Below, piece after piece: positions 34,680 through 47,285 of a stretch of 64,000 nucleotides of DNA (position 1 is its first letter; each line of letters opens with the position of its first letter). The notes below the pieces were generated by a model. That model was not told where the DNA came from and ran no database searches. It worked only from the letters and a program-made list of their open reading frames with translations. Position numbers and translations under genes: made by a program. The DNA comes from Diphasiastrum complanatum (lineage: Eukaryota; Streptophyta; Lycopodiopsida; Lycopodiales; Lycopodiaceae): assembly GCA_029204225.1 (NCBI GenBank), contig MU832182.1:19220-83219 (forward strand). Reading direction: 5' to 3'.

Positions 34680-34920
34680 AAGTTAATCGTGTAGAGAACC
34701 ACAGAGCTTGTCAACTACCACCCAAATGGCATCATGACCCTTCTTGATTTTAGGGAGTCCAGTCACAAAATATATTAAAATACTTTTCCATTTCTTACTT
34801 GGAATTTTCAAAGGATGTAAGAGACTTGAACCCTCTTTGTTTTATTAAACTGACATTTTCCTTGACACGACCTTTCATCTTTGGCCAATAAAAATTATTT
34901 TTATTTAGGTCGAATGTGCT
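34680..34920 (-). pseudogene. Ty3/gypsy integrase relic
   Basis: On the minus strand FYWPKMKGRVKENV (near 34880) and TPKIKKGHDAIWVVVDKL (near 34700-34750) are the integrase zinc region exit and the start of the catalytic core. The piece is too short and broken to place in an element, and it is not collinear with relic E, so it is a separate fragment. Confidence 0.65.
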
Positions 34921-35393
34921 CTATATGTCAGGGTGACCAGGCACAAGGGTTGTCATGACACTGTTGCAGAATTAAGTCTCTAACATCCTCCCTGTCCATG
35001 GCACACATGTACTTCCTTTCCAAAAAGAAAGCCATTCCTTATAGAATGACCATTCAGTATCTTGTCATTTCAATAAATGAGGAGTCCCTCCCTTCTCTAC
35101 TTGGAGAACCTATAGAAGAAGACGAGTAGTCTCATCTCCTCCTCTTTCCTCAAAAAGAATTAAATTCTTTTAATCTTGTGTTATCAAATATTTTGCTTAC
35201 AAGTTCTACGAAAACTTTTGTTTGAAGCTACAAACTAAGACAAGCTTAGACTTTAAACTTTTATGTACTTTTCAAGATTTGTTAAACAAACTTATAAAAG
35301 TTTATGTTTAAAGCTTTTTCTAAAGACTCATATCAAAAGTACAAGATATGAGGATGAAGTACGTTCATCCCTCCTCTTACTTTGTCCTTTTTC
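34921..35393. other. Non-coding stretch
   Basis: AT-rich with no gene recognised. Confidence 0.4.
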
Positions 35394-36540
35394 TTATAAT
35401 AAACAACTCAACTTTACTTTTAACAAAGGAAAGGAGAGAAGAAGGTAGGCACGCCTGCGACCTACGCAACAAGCACTATCGTGAGGAGGATGCACGGCCT
35501 TCCTCCCCATGCATTCTTGCATATTGGCTACAAGTCTGTGATGCAGATTGAAGGGCGAAATGCCCATTTCTTGCATATCCGCAAGGAAATCAGTTGTGAC
35601 TTGCACCTGTAGGTTTTTCATGCCAACACTAATTGGTGATCGAGGTTGAAAACCATACATAAGCATGAAAGGGCTGAATCCGATCGCTGAATGCTTTGCA
35701 CTGTTATATGCAAATTCTACCAGTGGAAGGTACTGTTCCCAATCAGACTGCCGATGGCCCACATATGATCGAAGCATATCCTCCATCGTTTGATTGGTCC
35801 ATTTCCTTTGACCGTATGATTTCGGATGATCTGTAGAACTCATACTTAAAGTTGTTTCCAACTTTTCAAATACTGCTTGCCAAAAATTCCCAATGAATTT
35901 TGTGTCATCGTCACTGACAATATCACAAGGCAGCCCATACAGTCAAAAAAACTTCTCAGCAAATAGTTGAGCTAGTTCCGAAGCTTTAATAGTAGTTTTC
36001 GCTGGGATAAATTGAGCAAACTTTGTAAGTCTATCAACAATGACCCAAATTGAATCGTGGCCCTTCCCTGTACGTGGAAGCTCGACCACAAAATCCATAG
36101 ATATACTTTTCCACTTTTCGGTAGGAATATCTAAAGGATGTAATAGGCCACTAGCTTTTAGCCTCTCTGTTTTATTTAACTATCACTTAGTACATTTAAG
36201 TACATAGGCCTCTACCTGACTTTTCATCTTAGGCCAAACCATAATCATTGGCATCGGTCCTGACCATAAAAGCCTTATTAGGATCGCCAATGATTAGTAT
36301 TGGTGCCGAAGTGACACTTTTCTTAAGCAACTCAAAACAATTATTCATATCCTCCGTCCACACCACTAGTGGACTCTTAGCCCTCCGGCTTAGCTTCTTA
36401 TAGCCTTTCAAGGCCTGGGTAAGGGGAAATGCCAATCGAGCAAATTGGGGAATATGCCGACGGAAAAATCCTACAAACCCCAAGAAAGACTTGATTTTCT
36501 GAACTGTGGTGAAAATAGGCCAATCAATAACCCTCTAGAT
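35394..36540 (-). pseudogene. Ty3/gypsy relic F: RT end joined to integrase
   Basis: On the minus strand, 36229-36540 encodes the end of RT and the RNase H entry (FVGFFRRHIPQFARLAFPLT, then TDANDYGLA). At about 36230 it passes directly to the integrase zinc region (VWPKMKSQVEAYV) and on through the catalytic core (MDFVVELPRTGKGHDSIWVI, about 36030-36100) to WEQYLPLVEFAYNSAKHSAI near 35690-35750. RNase H proper is therefore deleted. One stop lies near 35943, and further damage appears toward 35550. The last 155 codons are open. Confidence 0.8.
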
Positions 36541-36599
36541 ACGATCGACCTCAATCTCCACTCCCCGTTCGGAAATCTTATGCCCCAAGTAGGACAACT

Positions 36600-36850
36600 C
36601 CTTATAATATTGGATCATCACTGGTCCATCGCTGGACAGCCTACCATATATATCAACATTCTGATTCTTTTGCTAATGATAGATCGCTGCAGGTCCATCG
36701 CTGGACAGCAACAAGTCTACCTTCAACAAGTACTCCAGAAGCGAGTATGCTTCATCGCTGGATAGCGGAAGGTATATGAAGTATTTATCAAGCCAAACAT
36801 AAGTTGTATGAATCCATATTGATCAATCGCTGGACAACGGGTTCATACAT
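36600..36850. repeat. Short irregular repeats with CCATCGCTGGACAGC
   Basis: The word CATCGCTGGACAGC or a close variant occurs at about 36626, 36694, 36751 and 36824 (57-73 bp apart), with partly similar spacers. Non-coding. Confidence 0.75.
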
Positions 36851-37815
<965 letters not shown>

Positions 37816-38772
37816 TTAGTATGGACTTGCATGGCAAAAGGATGTTTGGCGAGTTGGGTGCGGCTTGGACTGCTGCTTGTGCCGAAAGGTGTTGGGCTGC
37901 TTGCTACCAGTCCTTATCTTTTGGCGTGGACTTCTTAGATTTTGCCTTAGAAGGCGTGGCCTCATGGAAAATTCTGCTGGAAAGTCCGTTGAAGGGTCAA
38001 CTAGGTCACTTGCTTGGTGTATTGCTAGTTGAGTGAGAAGTGGTCCCACCACAGTCTGCTTCTTTGGAGAGAGAAGGGCCTTAAAAATTTCTTCCTGGAC
38101 TAGGTGAGCCCAACTGTAGTTGTATCCGTCTGGCTCAGTAATAGCAGCTAGTAGGTACATAAAGAAGGTCATTGAAATGCGAGCCTTCCTTGACCTTGCC
38201 ACCTCAAAGAAGTTGACTACGAAGGTAGCAGCTCCTTGAAGAACTTCATCAATGATGGCTTCAATTAGTAGGCCATCATTCGTGTGCCATGCCTTTTTAG
38301 TAATGTCCATATACTTTTCGACTTTCACGGCCCTTGTCTTGTGTGTCCACATGCGCCTTGGCCCGTCAGGAATGCCAATTGCCATAAGAGCTTCTGTGGC
38401 AAATGAGACGGTGTGTGTCACTTGGTTCAACCTGTACTTGAAGCTCGAAATATCCTGAACAGTTGAGCGGAATGCATACTCCACAATGATCGTAACTTGG
38501 TGTACAGGAGGAGAATAGTTTTGAGATCCGTAGGTTTTCAATAGGGGCTCCCCTGATTTCCACCATTTCCGTGCCTCATAGGATTTTGGCACCGAGAGGA
38601 GTTCTGGTACGGCCGGCTTTTCCTCCATCATTTCGTCATCTGATGTGTGTGGGGTGAGATCTTCTTCTCCCACAATGAATTCTGGGTCCAACTCTTGTGT
38701 GAGCTTGAGCCTTTTGACTGGTCATGTAGGATCTATTATGGATTTGCCTTTATCCTTATCCTCCTTCACCAT
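37816..38772 (-). pseudogene. Unrecognised ORF with one premature TGA; TE-type gene
   Basis: The frame opens at an ATG (38770-38772; MVKEDKDKGKSIIDPT), meets one TGA at 38722-38724, and is then open for 291 codons to 37816. The N-terminus is Lys-rich, the middle acidic, and a predicted helical core includes SMTFFMYLLAAITE. The C-terminal third is strongly basic (Arg/Lys/Gln/Ser), which would suit nucleic-acid binding. I do not recognise the family. The style resembles extra ORFs of plant gypsy elements. A TATA box lies about 213 bp upstream. The single lesion suggests recent loss. Confidence 0.5.
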
Positions 38773-38984
38773 CTTGGCAAGTTTAAGCCCAAAAAGTGCT
38801 TAAATTTCCCCAAAAAGCAAGTGAAAAAGTGAAAAAGAGCAATAAAAGCTGCTAAATCTAGCAGGTGAGCTTTGAGAATGAATGGATGGCCTTTGTGATT
38901 GCTGGATTTTGCTTTGGGAATGCTGGAAAATTTCTAGAAAATTTCGGGTCTGTAGCAAGTGTGAGTTTTGAATGGATTCCACCT

Positions 38985-38994
38985 CCTTATATAG
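38985..38994 (-). promoter_or_regulatory. TATA box for the minus-strand ORF at 37816-38772
   Basis: On the minus strand CTATATAAGG is preceded by a G-run of about 15 bases. This places transcription start near 38955 and leaves a 5' leader of about 180 nt. Confidence 0.55.
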
Positions 38995-39923
38995 CCCCCC
39001 CCCCCCCTCTCCAAATTCGGAGAACCAAGATGTTAGATATCAAATCGACTAAAAAGGACATTCTAAGATCAATGGTGACATAGGCAAACCAAGATCAGGT
39101 CATTCACACATGTGGGGATCCAAAACAGTGTTAAAAATGGCCAAAACACTTAGTTCAACTCAAATCTCTATTTTTGGCTGGGATCTTGGCTCACCGGTTT
39201 GACGGTAGCTTTAGCATGGAAAGATGTGCAAAATATCAAAGGGACGAACCATGAGTCATTTTTACACGTGTGGGGAGCCTGGAACATAATATGAGGAGTC
39301 TATTGTGAAGAGGGCGAGCCAACATCTCAAAAAGACAAGCCTGTATGTGGGTGTAAGTGATTTTTAGTATTTTTGGACTACAGGGCTGGGATTTAGGGTT
39401 CATGGATCCCCTGACTCAATTTAGACTTATCAAGATGTGTTCTAGCCATGGTCAAATAGGAGAACCAAGACAGTGAAAATTGGGAGAGATATTGAGGTTT
39501 TTGTCTCCGCTAGTGACTTGTACTATTCTACTCGGCTGAATAGTGAAGGGTTTGGAACTGTTCAAATCATTGGCAAATGGTATTTCCTTCACTAGCACTG
39601 ATTTTGGCACTGAGTTCAAAGTTTTTTGATAAATATAGCACTCTCTTTTCTTTTTTCTTTTTTTCTTTTTTTTTACCCTTGTTGATTCACTTTGTTGCAC
39701 AATACTATATTTGGTGGCCTTCAACGTCCTTACCTGTAACCTGTACTAACTCCATGAACCATGTAGATTGTTTTTCCATCCCTAGAGATACTCTACTCTC
39801 TACACATAACATCACTCCTTGTACATTGTATCACAAAAAGACAAACAAATAGAAGAATTGTTCATAAACAACTGGGAAAATGCAAAGAAAGGCAAAAAAT
39901 AATCATACAAAAAATGATGAAGT
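38995..39923. other. Non-coding stretch with TTGGCTC/GGCGAGCC words
   Basis: No gene. It starts with a C/G homopolymer run and contains ATCTTGGCTCACCGG (about 39183) and GGGCGAGCCAAC (about 39301), sequence akin to the repeat at 26605-27330. A T-rich run lies at 39640-39675. Confidence 0.5.
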
Positions 39924-41303
39924 TTATACAGTGGGAGGTAAGTGGTAATAGCGCCTTAGCCAACTACCATTTACCAAGGTGGGTAAAAGGTCACCCTCCA
40001 GTGTGGCCGATCGAACTGCACCATTCTCGAATATTTTCATTACTTGATAGGGTCCGAGGCCGAAAAATTTCAATTTGCCTTTTGTGACCTTGCTCTGATA
40101 CATCAATGCTAGGTCACCTTTGTGTAGGTCCTTTTGTTTTAGGGCATGGTCATGCTAGGCTTTGCGGCGTTTCTTTTCGGTGTGCAATGCATGCAAGGCA
40201 GTGGTTCGGGTTTCGCATAAATCAGTAAGCCTAATTGACGTTGGGTAGACTTACTTGTGTCTAATCATTCCGTCACAGCCACTCTTAGGCTAGGGACAAT
40301 GAACTCAGCAGGCATTACAGCCTCGAGTCCATAGACCAGTTGAAATTGGGTATGGCTAGTGGCAAGCTTATAGGTTGTTCGAAACACCCATAAAGCTTGC
40401 TTGGAGTTTATGTTCCCAATCAGACCTACTGGCTTCCACGGTCTTTGTGATAATATTGCACAAAATCTTGTTGGAAGATTCGGCCTGTCCACTATATCGG
40501 GGATAATAAGGCGTACTCTTGCAATGAACCACAAGGAATTCAGCTAGGAGTACTCGTACTGTTTCATTCAGGAAGTGAGTTCCACGATCACTCACAAGTT
40601 CTAAAGGGCATCTGAAGCGCGTAATGATGTTCTCATAGAGAAACTTAGCTGTGCTGGCTGCATTGGCTACTCTAACGGCCTTCGCTTCTACCGACTTTGT
40701 AAATAATCTGTCGCCACTATAATATATCAGGCTTGACTTCCTCTAGCGGCTGGGTGGATGGGACCAACATAATCTATGCCCCATTTTTCGAAAGGATTTT
40801 CTGCTACGATAGGCTTTGAAGGCATAAACCCAGATTTTCTCGATTTTGTGGCTCTTTGGCAAACATCACAGTGTTTCACAAAGGTTGCCACATCACGGTA
40901 TAGGGTAGGCCACCAAAATCCTTCTTGGAGGACCTTTCGAGTAGTAGCGTCAGCTGCCAAGTGACCACCACCAATTCCTTCATGAGTTGTACTAATAATA
41001 GGTTTTATTTCATGGTCCAATAGGCATCTTCGAAGGATATGGTCTATTCTCATTCGATAAAGTTGTCCAGCTATTAAGCTATACGGGACAACTTTTATTA
41101 TCAACTTTCGTGGATCTACGAAAGGTAGTGAAGGATCAGGTCGTCCCCTCAAAAGATACTCAACTATATCGGCAGCCCATTCTGGAACTACATCAGCATA
41201 AAAAATATGAGCATCTGGGAGTTCATCATCAACTCCCACTTTTTCTTGATGTGTCATCAATCTAGAAAGGTGGTCAACCAAATAAAGTTGTTCTCCGGTC
41301 CTA
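39924..41303 (-). pseudogene. Ty3/gypsy relic G: integrase
   Basis: Minus-strand gypsy integrase. From high to low coordinates it starts with the RNase H-to-integrase linker (LVDHLSRL, about 41263-41286) and the H..H..CDVCQ zinc site (HEGIGGGHLAAD near 40970, KHCDVCQ near 40870). The catalytic core entry follows (WGIDYVGPIHP near 40765-40800), then SDRGTHFLNE near 40565-40595, SGQAESSNK near 40480, and the C-terminal tail (GLGPYQVMKIFENGAV near 40010-40060). Frames break near 40720, 40400 and 40200. The upstream RNase H end lies at 47175-47285, cut off by the second copia element. Confidence 0.85.
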
Positions 41304-41308
41304 ACCAC
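41304..41308. other. Target-site duplication (left) of copia element 2
   Basis: ACCAC abutting the LTR start and matching 47170-47174. Confidence 0.95.
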
Positions 41309-41961
41309 TGTGAAAAACTCAGATCCAAAAGATGCTAAAGTTTCATAAAGATCTTGGCCATGGAAGTTATGCACATCTAGATTGAAAAAATGATAGAAAT
41401 TGTGATGTTAAGCATACTAAACATCAACTAAACATCAAAATCTGATCATAAGCTTCCACAAACAGAAACTTGCTGTCCCTGTCCGTACTTCAGAGCCTAC
41501 AACCTGCATTTCACACGTGTGAAGCCATAGCAACAAAGAAATCACAATTCTAGTGGCTAGAATGCAAGATATGAACAAAAAAGTGAGAGAGAAGAAGATG
41601 GACCTTCAAAGAGCATAACATTCATTCAATAGAATGAAAATGAGATATGTACATACTCGTGGAGATGGCTATTTATAGCAGCCATAGTGCCTCTTGGCCA
41701 CTTGTCTTATGATAGGCTAAAATTGGGGTCCAATAGGATTCACCCATATACCTAGAAATTTGGTCAAATAGGAATGCACCAAATTATGAGCCAATAGAAG
41801 AGCTCCACACTCGACCTCCTCTAATTAATGTGACCTCAAAAGTAGTGTACACATACTTTGGGCCTCTACATACATGTATGAACCTATCTCTAACTTTTAT
41901 TTGGCCATAGGCCTACAAAATCTCAAGTTAGGAAAATACTACTAGTTGACAATTTTTCACA
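41309..41961 (-). repeat. 3' LTR of copia element 2
   Basis: 653 bp with TG..CA ends. Contains TTCACACGTGTGAA at 41510-41523 and the TATA box at 41669-41678. Confidence 0.97.
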
Positions 41962-44900
41962 CTCCCTCTTCAACTAGTTTTAGCATAGATTTAGAAAGTA
42001 CACCAAGACTTGTTCTATGCTTGAAAAATAAGTCCTTTCCCAATGCTTTGGTAAAGATATCAGCCACACATTCCTTTGATGGGACATGTTCAAGCTTGAT
42101 CTCTTTTGCCAACACTTGTTCTCTCACAAAATGGTAAGCCACCTCGATATGTTTGCTCCTTGCATGGAAAACCGGATTGCTTGCTAGACTTTGGGCTGAA
42201 AGGTTGTCACAAAAGATGATTGGACTCTCTGAAAAATCCAGCAAATGAAGCTCCATAATCATCCTCTTGATCCACACCATCTCCTTTGTGCATGATGTCA
42301 AAGCTTTGTACTCGGCCTCACTAGAAGAAAGTGATATAGTTGCTTGTTTCTTCGACATCCATGAGATAGCTCCATCACCTATGAAAATAGCATGTGCATT
42401 TATGGATTTTCTATCCATAAGGTCTCCTGCAAAATCTGAATCTGAAAAACCAAATAAGTTAGGTGATGAGCCTCTATAAACAATGCCAAAATCTTTTGTT
42501 CCCGAGATGTATCTCAAGATCCTCTTTCCTAGTTTCCAATGTTCTATGCTAGGATCTTGCATGAATTGGCTTAATCTACCAACACAATAAGATAAATCAG
42601 GTCTTGTGATGGTTAGATATATAAGAGAACCTATTAGCTTCCTATAGAGAGTAATGTCCTCGAAGGATCTTTCATTACCTCTTATAGTTAGCTTTACATG
42701 TGATTCCATAGGTGTATCAATAGGATTTGCATCTACCATATGAAATCTATTGAGAATAGAAATAGCATACTTCTCTTGTGAAATAAAAGTGATTTGAGAA
42801 GTTCTAATTACTTCTATTCCTAAGATATAGCTCAAAAGACCAAGATCATGCACTTCAAATTCCTTTTTTAGTGCTTTCTTGATATCTTCTATATCTTCCT
42901 TGTTCCCTCCACTTAAAATAATGTCATCCACATAAATTAGAAGGATTGTAACATCATTAGCACTAATTCTAAAGTAAAGTGAATGATCATACTCACTCAT
43001 AGTGAAGTTTTGAGAAAGTAGAAAAGAGTTAAGCCTAGCATACCAACTCCTTGGTGCTTGCTTAAGACCATACAAACTTTTTTGTAGAAAACACACATGA
43101 TTAGGCTTGCTATGAGAAACATAGCTCTCGGGTTGCTCCATGTAGACTTCCTCTTCAAGATCACCATTCAAGAAAGCATTAGAAATGTCTAATTGCCAAA
43201 GATCCCATCCATAAAGAGTTGCAAGGGAAATGATTACTCTTATGCTCACCATCTTTGCCACGGGTGCAAAGGTTTCCTCATAGTCAATGCCATGCTCTTG
43301 AGCATAACCTTTAGCCACCAACCTTGCCTTGAACTTGTTGATAGATCCATCTTGATTTGTCTTTACCTTGAAGATCCATTTGCATCCAATTGCACTTTTG
43401 CCCTTTGGAAGCTCCACCAATCTCCATGTGTTGTTCTTCATAAGTGCTTCAAACTCAAGATCCATTGCTTGGATCCATTCCTCTTCTTGCCTTGCTTCAT
43501 CTACACATGAAGGTACATCAAAAGAAGTTAGGAAAGCATAGTTGGATCCATCCACCACTTGCTTACCTTTGCCATCATAAGTGAGCCTTGAGGGTTTCAC
43601 TTTATGCCTTGGAGTTCTCCTTGGAATTTGACTTGAAGAGGCTTCTTCAACATCCACATCCAATGTGTCATCAACTCCATTGTCATCAAGCACATTAGTT
43701 GCAACAACACCATCATCACTTGAAACAACTTTTGGAATGTTACTTTCATCAAAAATGACATCCCTACTTGTGAACACTTTCTTGATTGAAGGAACATAAA
43801 TCCTATATGCTTTGCTTACTTCACTATAACCAACAAAAATGCCCTTTCTTGAAGATGGATCCTCCTTAGTTCTATCATCAAGAGTAATGTTGAAGTAGCA
43901 AATGCATCCAAAAGTTCTTAGAAACTTGACATTAGGCTTCGTACCAAACAAAGCTTCAAAAGGGGTTTTTCCTTCCAATACAACACTTGGCCATCTATTG
44001 CATAGGAAATTTGCACACAACAAAGCATCACTCCAAAAAGGTTTAGGAAGATTAGCATTCAATCTCATTGCCTTTGCACTCTCACACAAGGTTCTATTCT
44101 TCCTCTCGGCCACTCCATTTTGTTGTGGTGTTCTTGGACATGTGTACTCCCTCTTGATCCCATGCTCATCGCAAAAGGCTTTGAATTTGTTAGAAATGTA
44201 TTCACCACCATTGTCGCTCCTCAAGCATTTGATTTTGGTTGTAAATTGAGTCTCAATAGCAACTTTGAACTTGACAAACACATCAAACACCTCATCCTTG
44301 CTCTTTAGTAGATAAACCCAACAAAATCTACTAAAATCATCAATGAAAGTTACATACATCTTAGCACCTCCATTGCTAATTGTAGTAACACCATGAATAT
44401 CCGAATGCAAGAGAGAAAAAGGCATCTTAGATCTAGATATAGATCTAGTATATGGCAATCTATGTGATTTAGACAAAGCACATTCTTCACAAACATGATT
44501 CAAGCAAGTAAGAGACTTGGGAAGTCCCCTTACTACCTCCTTTTTGGCTATTACCTCCAAGGCCTTGTAGTTGAGATGTCCCATCCTTTTATGCCATACC
44601 TCTTGAATTGACATTTGTTCATTTGCCATGCATCCAACTTGGTTAGCAACAACACATGCATCAAGCTTGAACAATTTCCCTTGCCTTTTCCCTTTTGCAA
44701 TGATACTACACCCCTTTTTGATCAAGCAAGCATCACCATCAAACTCAACTTTGAATCCTTTGTCAAGCATTTGGCTTACACTAAGTAAGTTCTTGGTAAT
44801 GGATGGAATGAGCAAAACATCTTTCAATTCTATATTCCTATTTGTAGAAAGTGAAATAGGAATTGTGCCAATCCCCTTGATTGCACACTCACCATCATTT

Positions 44901-45907
44901 GCGGTATAGATTACCTTCCTATCACCATCAAATGCCATTAAAGATGAAAAATACTCTTTATGATATGTCATATGAGAAGTGGCTCCACTATCAATCCACC
45001 AAGGATCAATGTCTCCATGATTAGCCAACAAGCAAGATGACATAACAAAAGCATCATTTGAAAGAAGCTCATCCCCACCCTCATCAATAGTTAGATTGGT
45101 TTGCTTTTCCCCTTGATCCCTCTTTTTCTTAAAACAATCACTAGCAAAATGCCCTTTGACTCCACAATAGAAACATTTTAGCTTAGATCTATCCTTCTTT
45201 TTGCCAAAAGTAGAGTGCTCACCTTGGTCTTGCCCTTTAGACCAATTGCTTTTACCTTTGCCCTTGAACTTGCCTTTAGAGAACATTGCCTCCTCTTCTC
45301 CTCCTTGAGATGTAGAAGATGCTCCCACTCTTGCTTGCAACCTGAATTCTTCAGCCAACAAGACCTCTTGCAAGTCTCCAACACTTGGTAAACATTTTTG
45401 GATAGCATAACTTTGAACAAGATTAGCATGATCATCCAACAAGCCATTGAGAATCACTTGAACAAGCTCCTCATTATTTATGCCATCATTAATGCATGCT
45501 AACTCATCATTCAATGCTTTAACTCTCAAAACAAAAGCATGTCCATTCTCACTCTTCTTTTGCATACAAGAAAAGATTTGCCTTCTTAAAGTCAACACTC
45601 TAGAAGTAGACTTGGATTCATAAACCTTCTTCAAGGCTTCCCAAGCTTCACTAGATGATGTGCACTTACCAACCTCTTTGATAAGCTCATTTGTCACATT
45701 CATCTTGATCATGTGAAGGGCTTTCTTTGCCCTCTTGTCATACCTCAATTGTTCTTGAGGTGCCAAAGGTCTCTCCTCCACACCTACAACAATATCCATC
45801 AACTCATTCATCTCAAGCAAAGACTCCATCCTTACTTTCCAAGTAGAATAGTTGAGGGAGGTAAGCCTATCATTGCTTTCCAACATGTAGCCTCCATTTG
45901 TAGCCAT
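41957..45907 (-). CDS. Copia gag-pol polyprotein, copy 2
   Basis: An intact 1316-codon frame, identical in layout to copy 1: gag, CCHC knuckle 245-258, protease DSG 306-308, integrase D503/D565/E601, RT YVDD 992-995, RNase H D1158/E1197/D1234. It differs from copy 1 at S722, F859, V1019 and A1060. None touches a catalytic residue, and F859 (INKFKARLVAKG) is the more usual copia residue, so copy 2 may be nearer the family consensus there. The stop again falls within the 3' LTR. It looks competent. Confidence 0.97.
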   Translation of the reverse strand: MATNGGYMLESNDRLTSLNYSTWKVRMESLLEMNELMDIVVGVEERPLAPQEQLRYDKRAKKALHMIKMNVTNELIKEVGKCTSSSEAWEALKKVYESKSTSRVLTLRRQIFSCMQKKSENGHAFVLRVKALNDELACINDGINNEELVQVILNGLLDDHANLVQSYAIQKCLPSVGDLQEVLLAEEFRLQARVGASSTSQGGEEEAMFSKGKFKGKGKSNWSKGQDQGEHSTFGKKKDRSKLKCFYCGVKGHFASDCFKKKRDQGEKQTNLTIDEGGDELLSNDAFVMSSCLLANHGDIDPWWIDSGATSHMTYHKEYFSSLMAFDGDRKVIYTANDGECAIKGIGTIPISLSTNRNIELKDVLLIPSITKNLLSVSQMLDKGFKVEFDGDACLIKKGCSIIAKGKRQGKLFKLDACVVANQVGCMANEQMSIQEVWHKRMGHLNYKALEVIAKKEVVRGLPKSLTCLNHVCEECALSKSHRLPYTRSISRSKMPFSLLHSDIHGVTTISNGGAKMYVTFIDDFSRFCWVYLLKSKDEVFDVFVKFKVAIETQFTTKIKCLRSDNGGEYISNKFKAFCDEHGIKREYTCPRTPQQNGVAERKNRTLCESAKAMRLNANLPKPFWSDALLCANFLCNRWPSVVLEGKTPFEALFGTKPNVKFLRTFGCICYFNITLDDRTKEDPSSRKGIFVGYSEVSKAYRIYVPSIKKVFTSRDVIFDESNIPKVVSSDDGVVATNVLDDNGVDDTLDVDVEEASSSQIPRRTPRHKVKPSRLTYDGKGKQVVDGSNYAFLTSFDVPSCVDEARQEEEWIQAMDLEFEALMKNNTWRLVELPKGKSAIGCKWIFKVKTNQDGSINKFKARLVAKGYAQEHGIDYEETFAPVAKMVSIRVIISLATLYGWDLWQLDISNAFLNGDLEEEVYMEQPESYVSHSKPNHVCFLQKSLYGLKQAPRSWYARLNSFLLSQNFTMSEYDHSLYFRISANDVTILLIYVDDIILSGGNKEDIEDIKKALKKEFEVHDLGLLSYILGIEVIRTSQITFISQEKYAISILNRFHMVDANPIDTPMESHVKLTIRGNERSFEDITLYRKLIGSLIYLTITRPDLSYCVGRLSQFMQDPSIEHWKLGKRILRYISGTKDFGIVYRGSSPNLFGFSDSDFAGDLMDRKSINAHAIFIGDGAISWMSKKQATISLSSSEAEYKALTSCTKEMVWIKRMIMELHLLDFSESPIIFCDNLSAQSLASNPVFHARSKHIEVAYHFVREQVLAKEIKLEHVPSKECVADIFTKALGKDLFFKHRTSLGVLSKSMLKLVEEGV
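41962..41971 (-). other. Polypurine tract of copia element 2
   Basis: GAAGAGGGAG on the minus strand, abutting the 3' LTR. Confidence 0.9.
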
Positions 45908-46503
45908 GTTGCAATGATTGATCTCTGATCTTTGACCTGTTCCAATGCACTAAGCACTCTCTTGAATCAACAAATGAAACACAAGAAGAAATCACAAAGA
46001 TTTGGAACCTAAAACCTTACTTTTTCTCTCTTTTCCTCACTTTTTCCTTAATTTTAGCCACTAGCTTTATGATTTCTTGATCAAACCAAGACCAAACCTC
46101 AATATACTTGCTTTTCCCTCACTCCTAAGATTGAAATACACTCTTGAATCATTCAGCAAACTGAAAATCAGAGGGTTACATCAATTTTGAAGTTTTTGAC
46201 ATGAAGAAGCAAGAAATTGAATCAAAAAACTATATGCTAGAATGGAAAACTAATAGGATCTTGTTGGATCTTGCATCTCCCTCTTTCCAAAACAATTTTT
46301 GTCTCCTTATTCTGATAAGTACAGAGGGAATTCGCCCTACTTCAATTGAAATGCATACAAATGATGTTTTGATCACAAAGATCCAATTTCTACACATAAA
46401 TCAACAAGATTTTTAGCTAGAAACTTGATTGGAATGCTACAAAAGCAAACTCGCCCACAAATCTCTTCTAAATCTGGCAAAACCTGCACATTTGGCCGCC
46501 TAA

Positions 46504-46516
46504 TGCTCTGATACCA
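46504..46516 (-). other. Primer-binding site of copia element 2
   Basis: TGGTATCAGAGCA on the minus strand, directly after the 5' LTR; initiator Met-tRNA type. Leader 45908-46503. Confidence 0.93.
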
Positions 46517-47169
46517 TGTGAAAAACTCAGATCCAAAAGATGCTAAAGTTTCATAAAGATCTTGGCCATGGAAGTTATGCACATCTAGATTGAAAAAATG
46601 ATAGAAATTGTGATGTTAAGCATACTAAACATCAACTAAACATCAAAATCTGATCATAAGCTTCCACAAACAGAAACTTGCTGTCCCTGTCCGTACTTCA
46701 GAGCCTACAACCTGCATTTCACACGTGTGAAGCCATAGCAACAAAGAAATCACAATTCTAGTGGCTAGAATGCAAGATATGAACAAAAAAGTGAGAGAGA
46801 AGAAGATGGACCTTCAAAGAGCATAACATTCATTCAATAGAATGAAAATGAGATATGTACATACTCGTGGAGATGGCTATTTATAGCAGCCATAGTGCCT
46901 CTTGGCCACTTGTCTTATGATAGGCTAAAATTGGGGTCCAATAGGATTCACCCATATACCTAGAAATTTGGTCAAATAGGAATGCACCAAATTATGAGCC
47001 AATAGAAGAGCTCCATACTCGACCTCCTCTAATTAATGTGACCTCAAAAGTAGTGTACACATACTTTGGGCCTCTACATACATGTATGAACCTATCTCTA
47101 ACTTTTATTTGGCCATAGGCCTACAAAATCTCAAGTTAGGAAAATACTACTAGTTGACAATTTTTCACA
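46517..47169 (-). repeat. 5' LTR of copia element 2
   Basis: 653 bp, TATA box at 46877-46886, palindrome TTCACACGTGTGAA at 46718-46731. Confidence 0.97.
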
Positions 47170-47174
47170 ACCAC
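47170..47174. other. Target-site duplication (right) of copia element 2
   Basis: ACCAC, identical to 41304-41308. Confidence 0.95.
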
Positions 47175-47285
47175 TATCTGAAATTCAAACTCTTGAAGTT
47201 GTAAAAGCCATTGTATAATACGGCCCGTCGTACAAGGTCGATTTACCAGCTATAACAATGGTTGATGACTTAGAATTTGCTTCGA
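47175..47285 (-). pseudogene. Gypsy relic G, end of RNase H
   Basis: On the minus strand CTTGRIIQWLLQLQEFEFQ-like sequence (TTGRIIQWLLQLQEFEF) runs up to the copia target site and continues at 41303 as VVRTGEQLYLVDHLSRL. It is the C-terminal end of gypsy RNase H. It breaks off near 47285 against a different element. Confidence 0.7.

Larger units (their letters stand above)
41309..47169 (-). mobile_element. Complete young Ty1/copia retrotransposon, copy 2
   Basis: Same structure, length (5861 bp) and orientation as the element at 19602-25462. LTRs are at 46517-47169 and 41309-41961, with target duplication ACCAC. One LTR-to-LTR difference is visible (47016 T against C in the other LTR). Both LTRs share a C (about 41601 and 46809) where both LTRs of copy 1 have T, so the two copies came from slightly different templates rather than from duplication of the locus. 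It is inserted in the RNase H/integrase linker of gypsy relic G. Confidence 0.97.

Noticed and set aside
36600-36850. CRISPR-like array
   Set aside because: This is a plant genome. The repeats are imperfect, irregularly spaced and only four in number.
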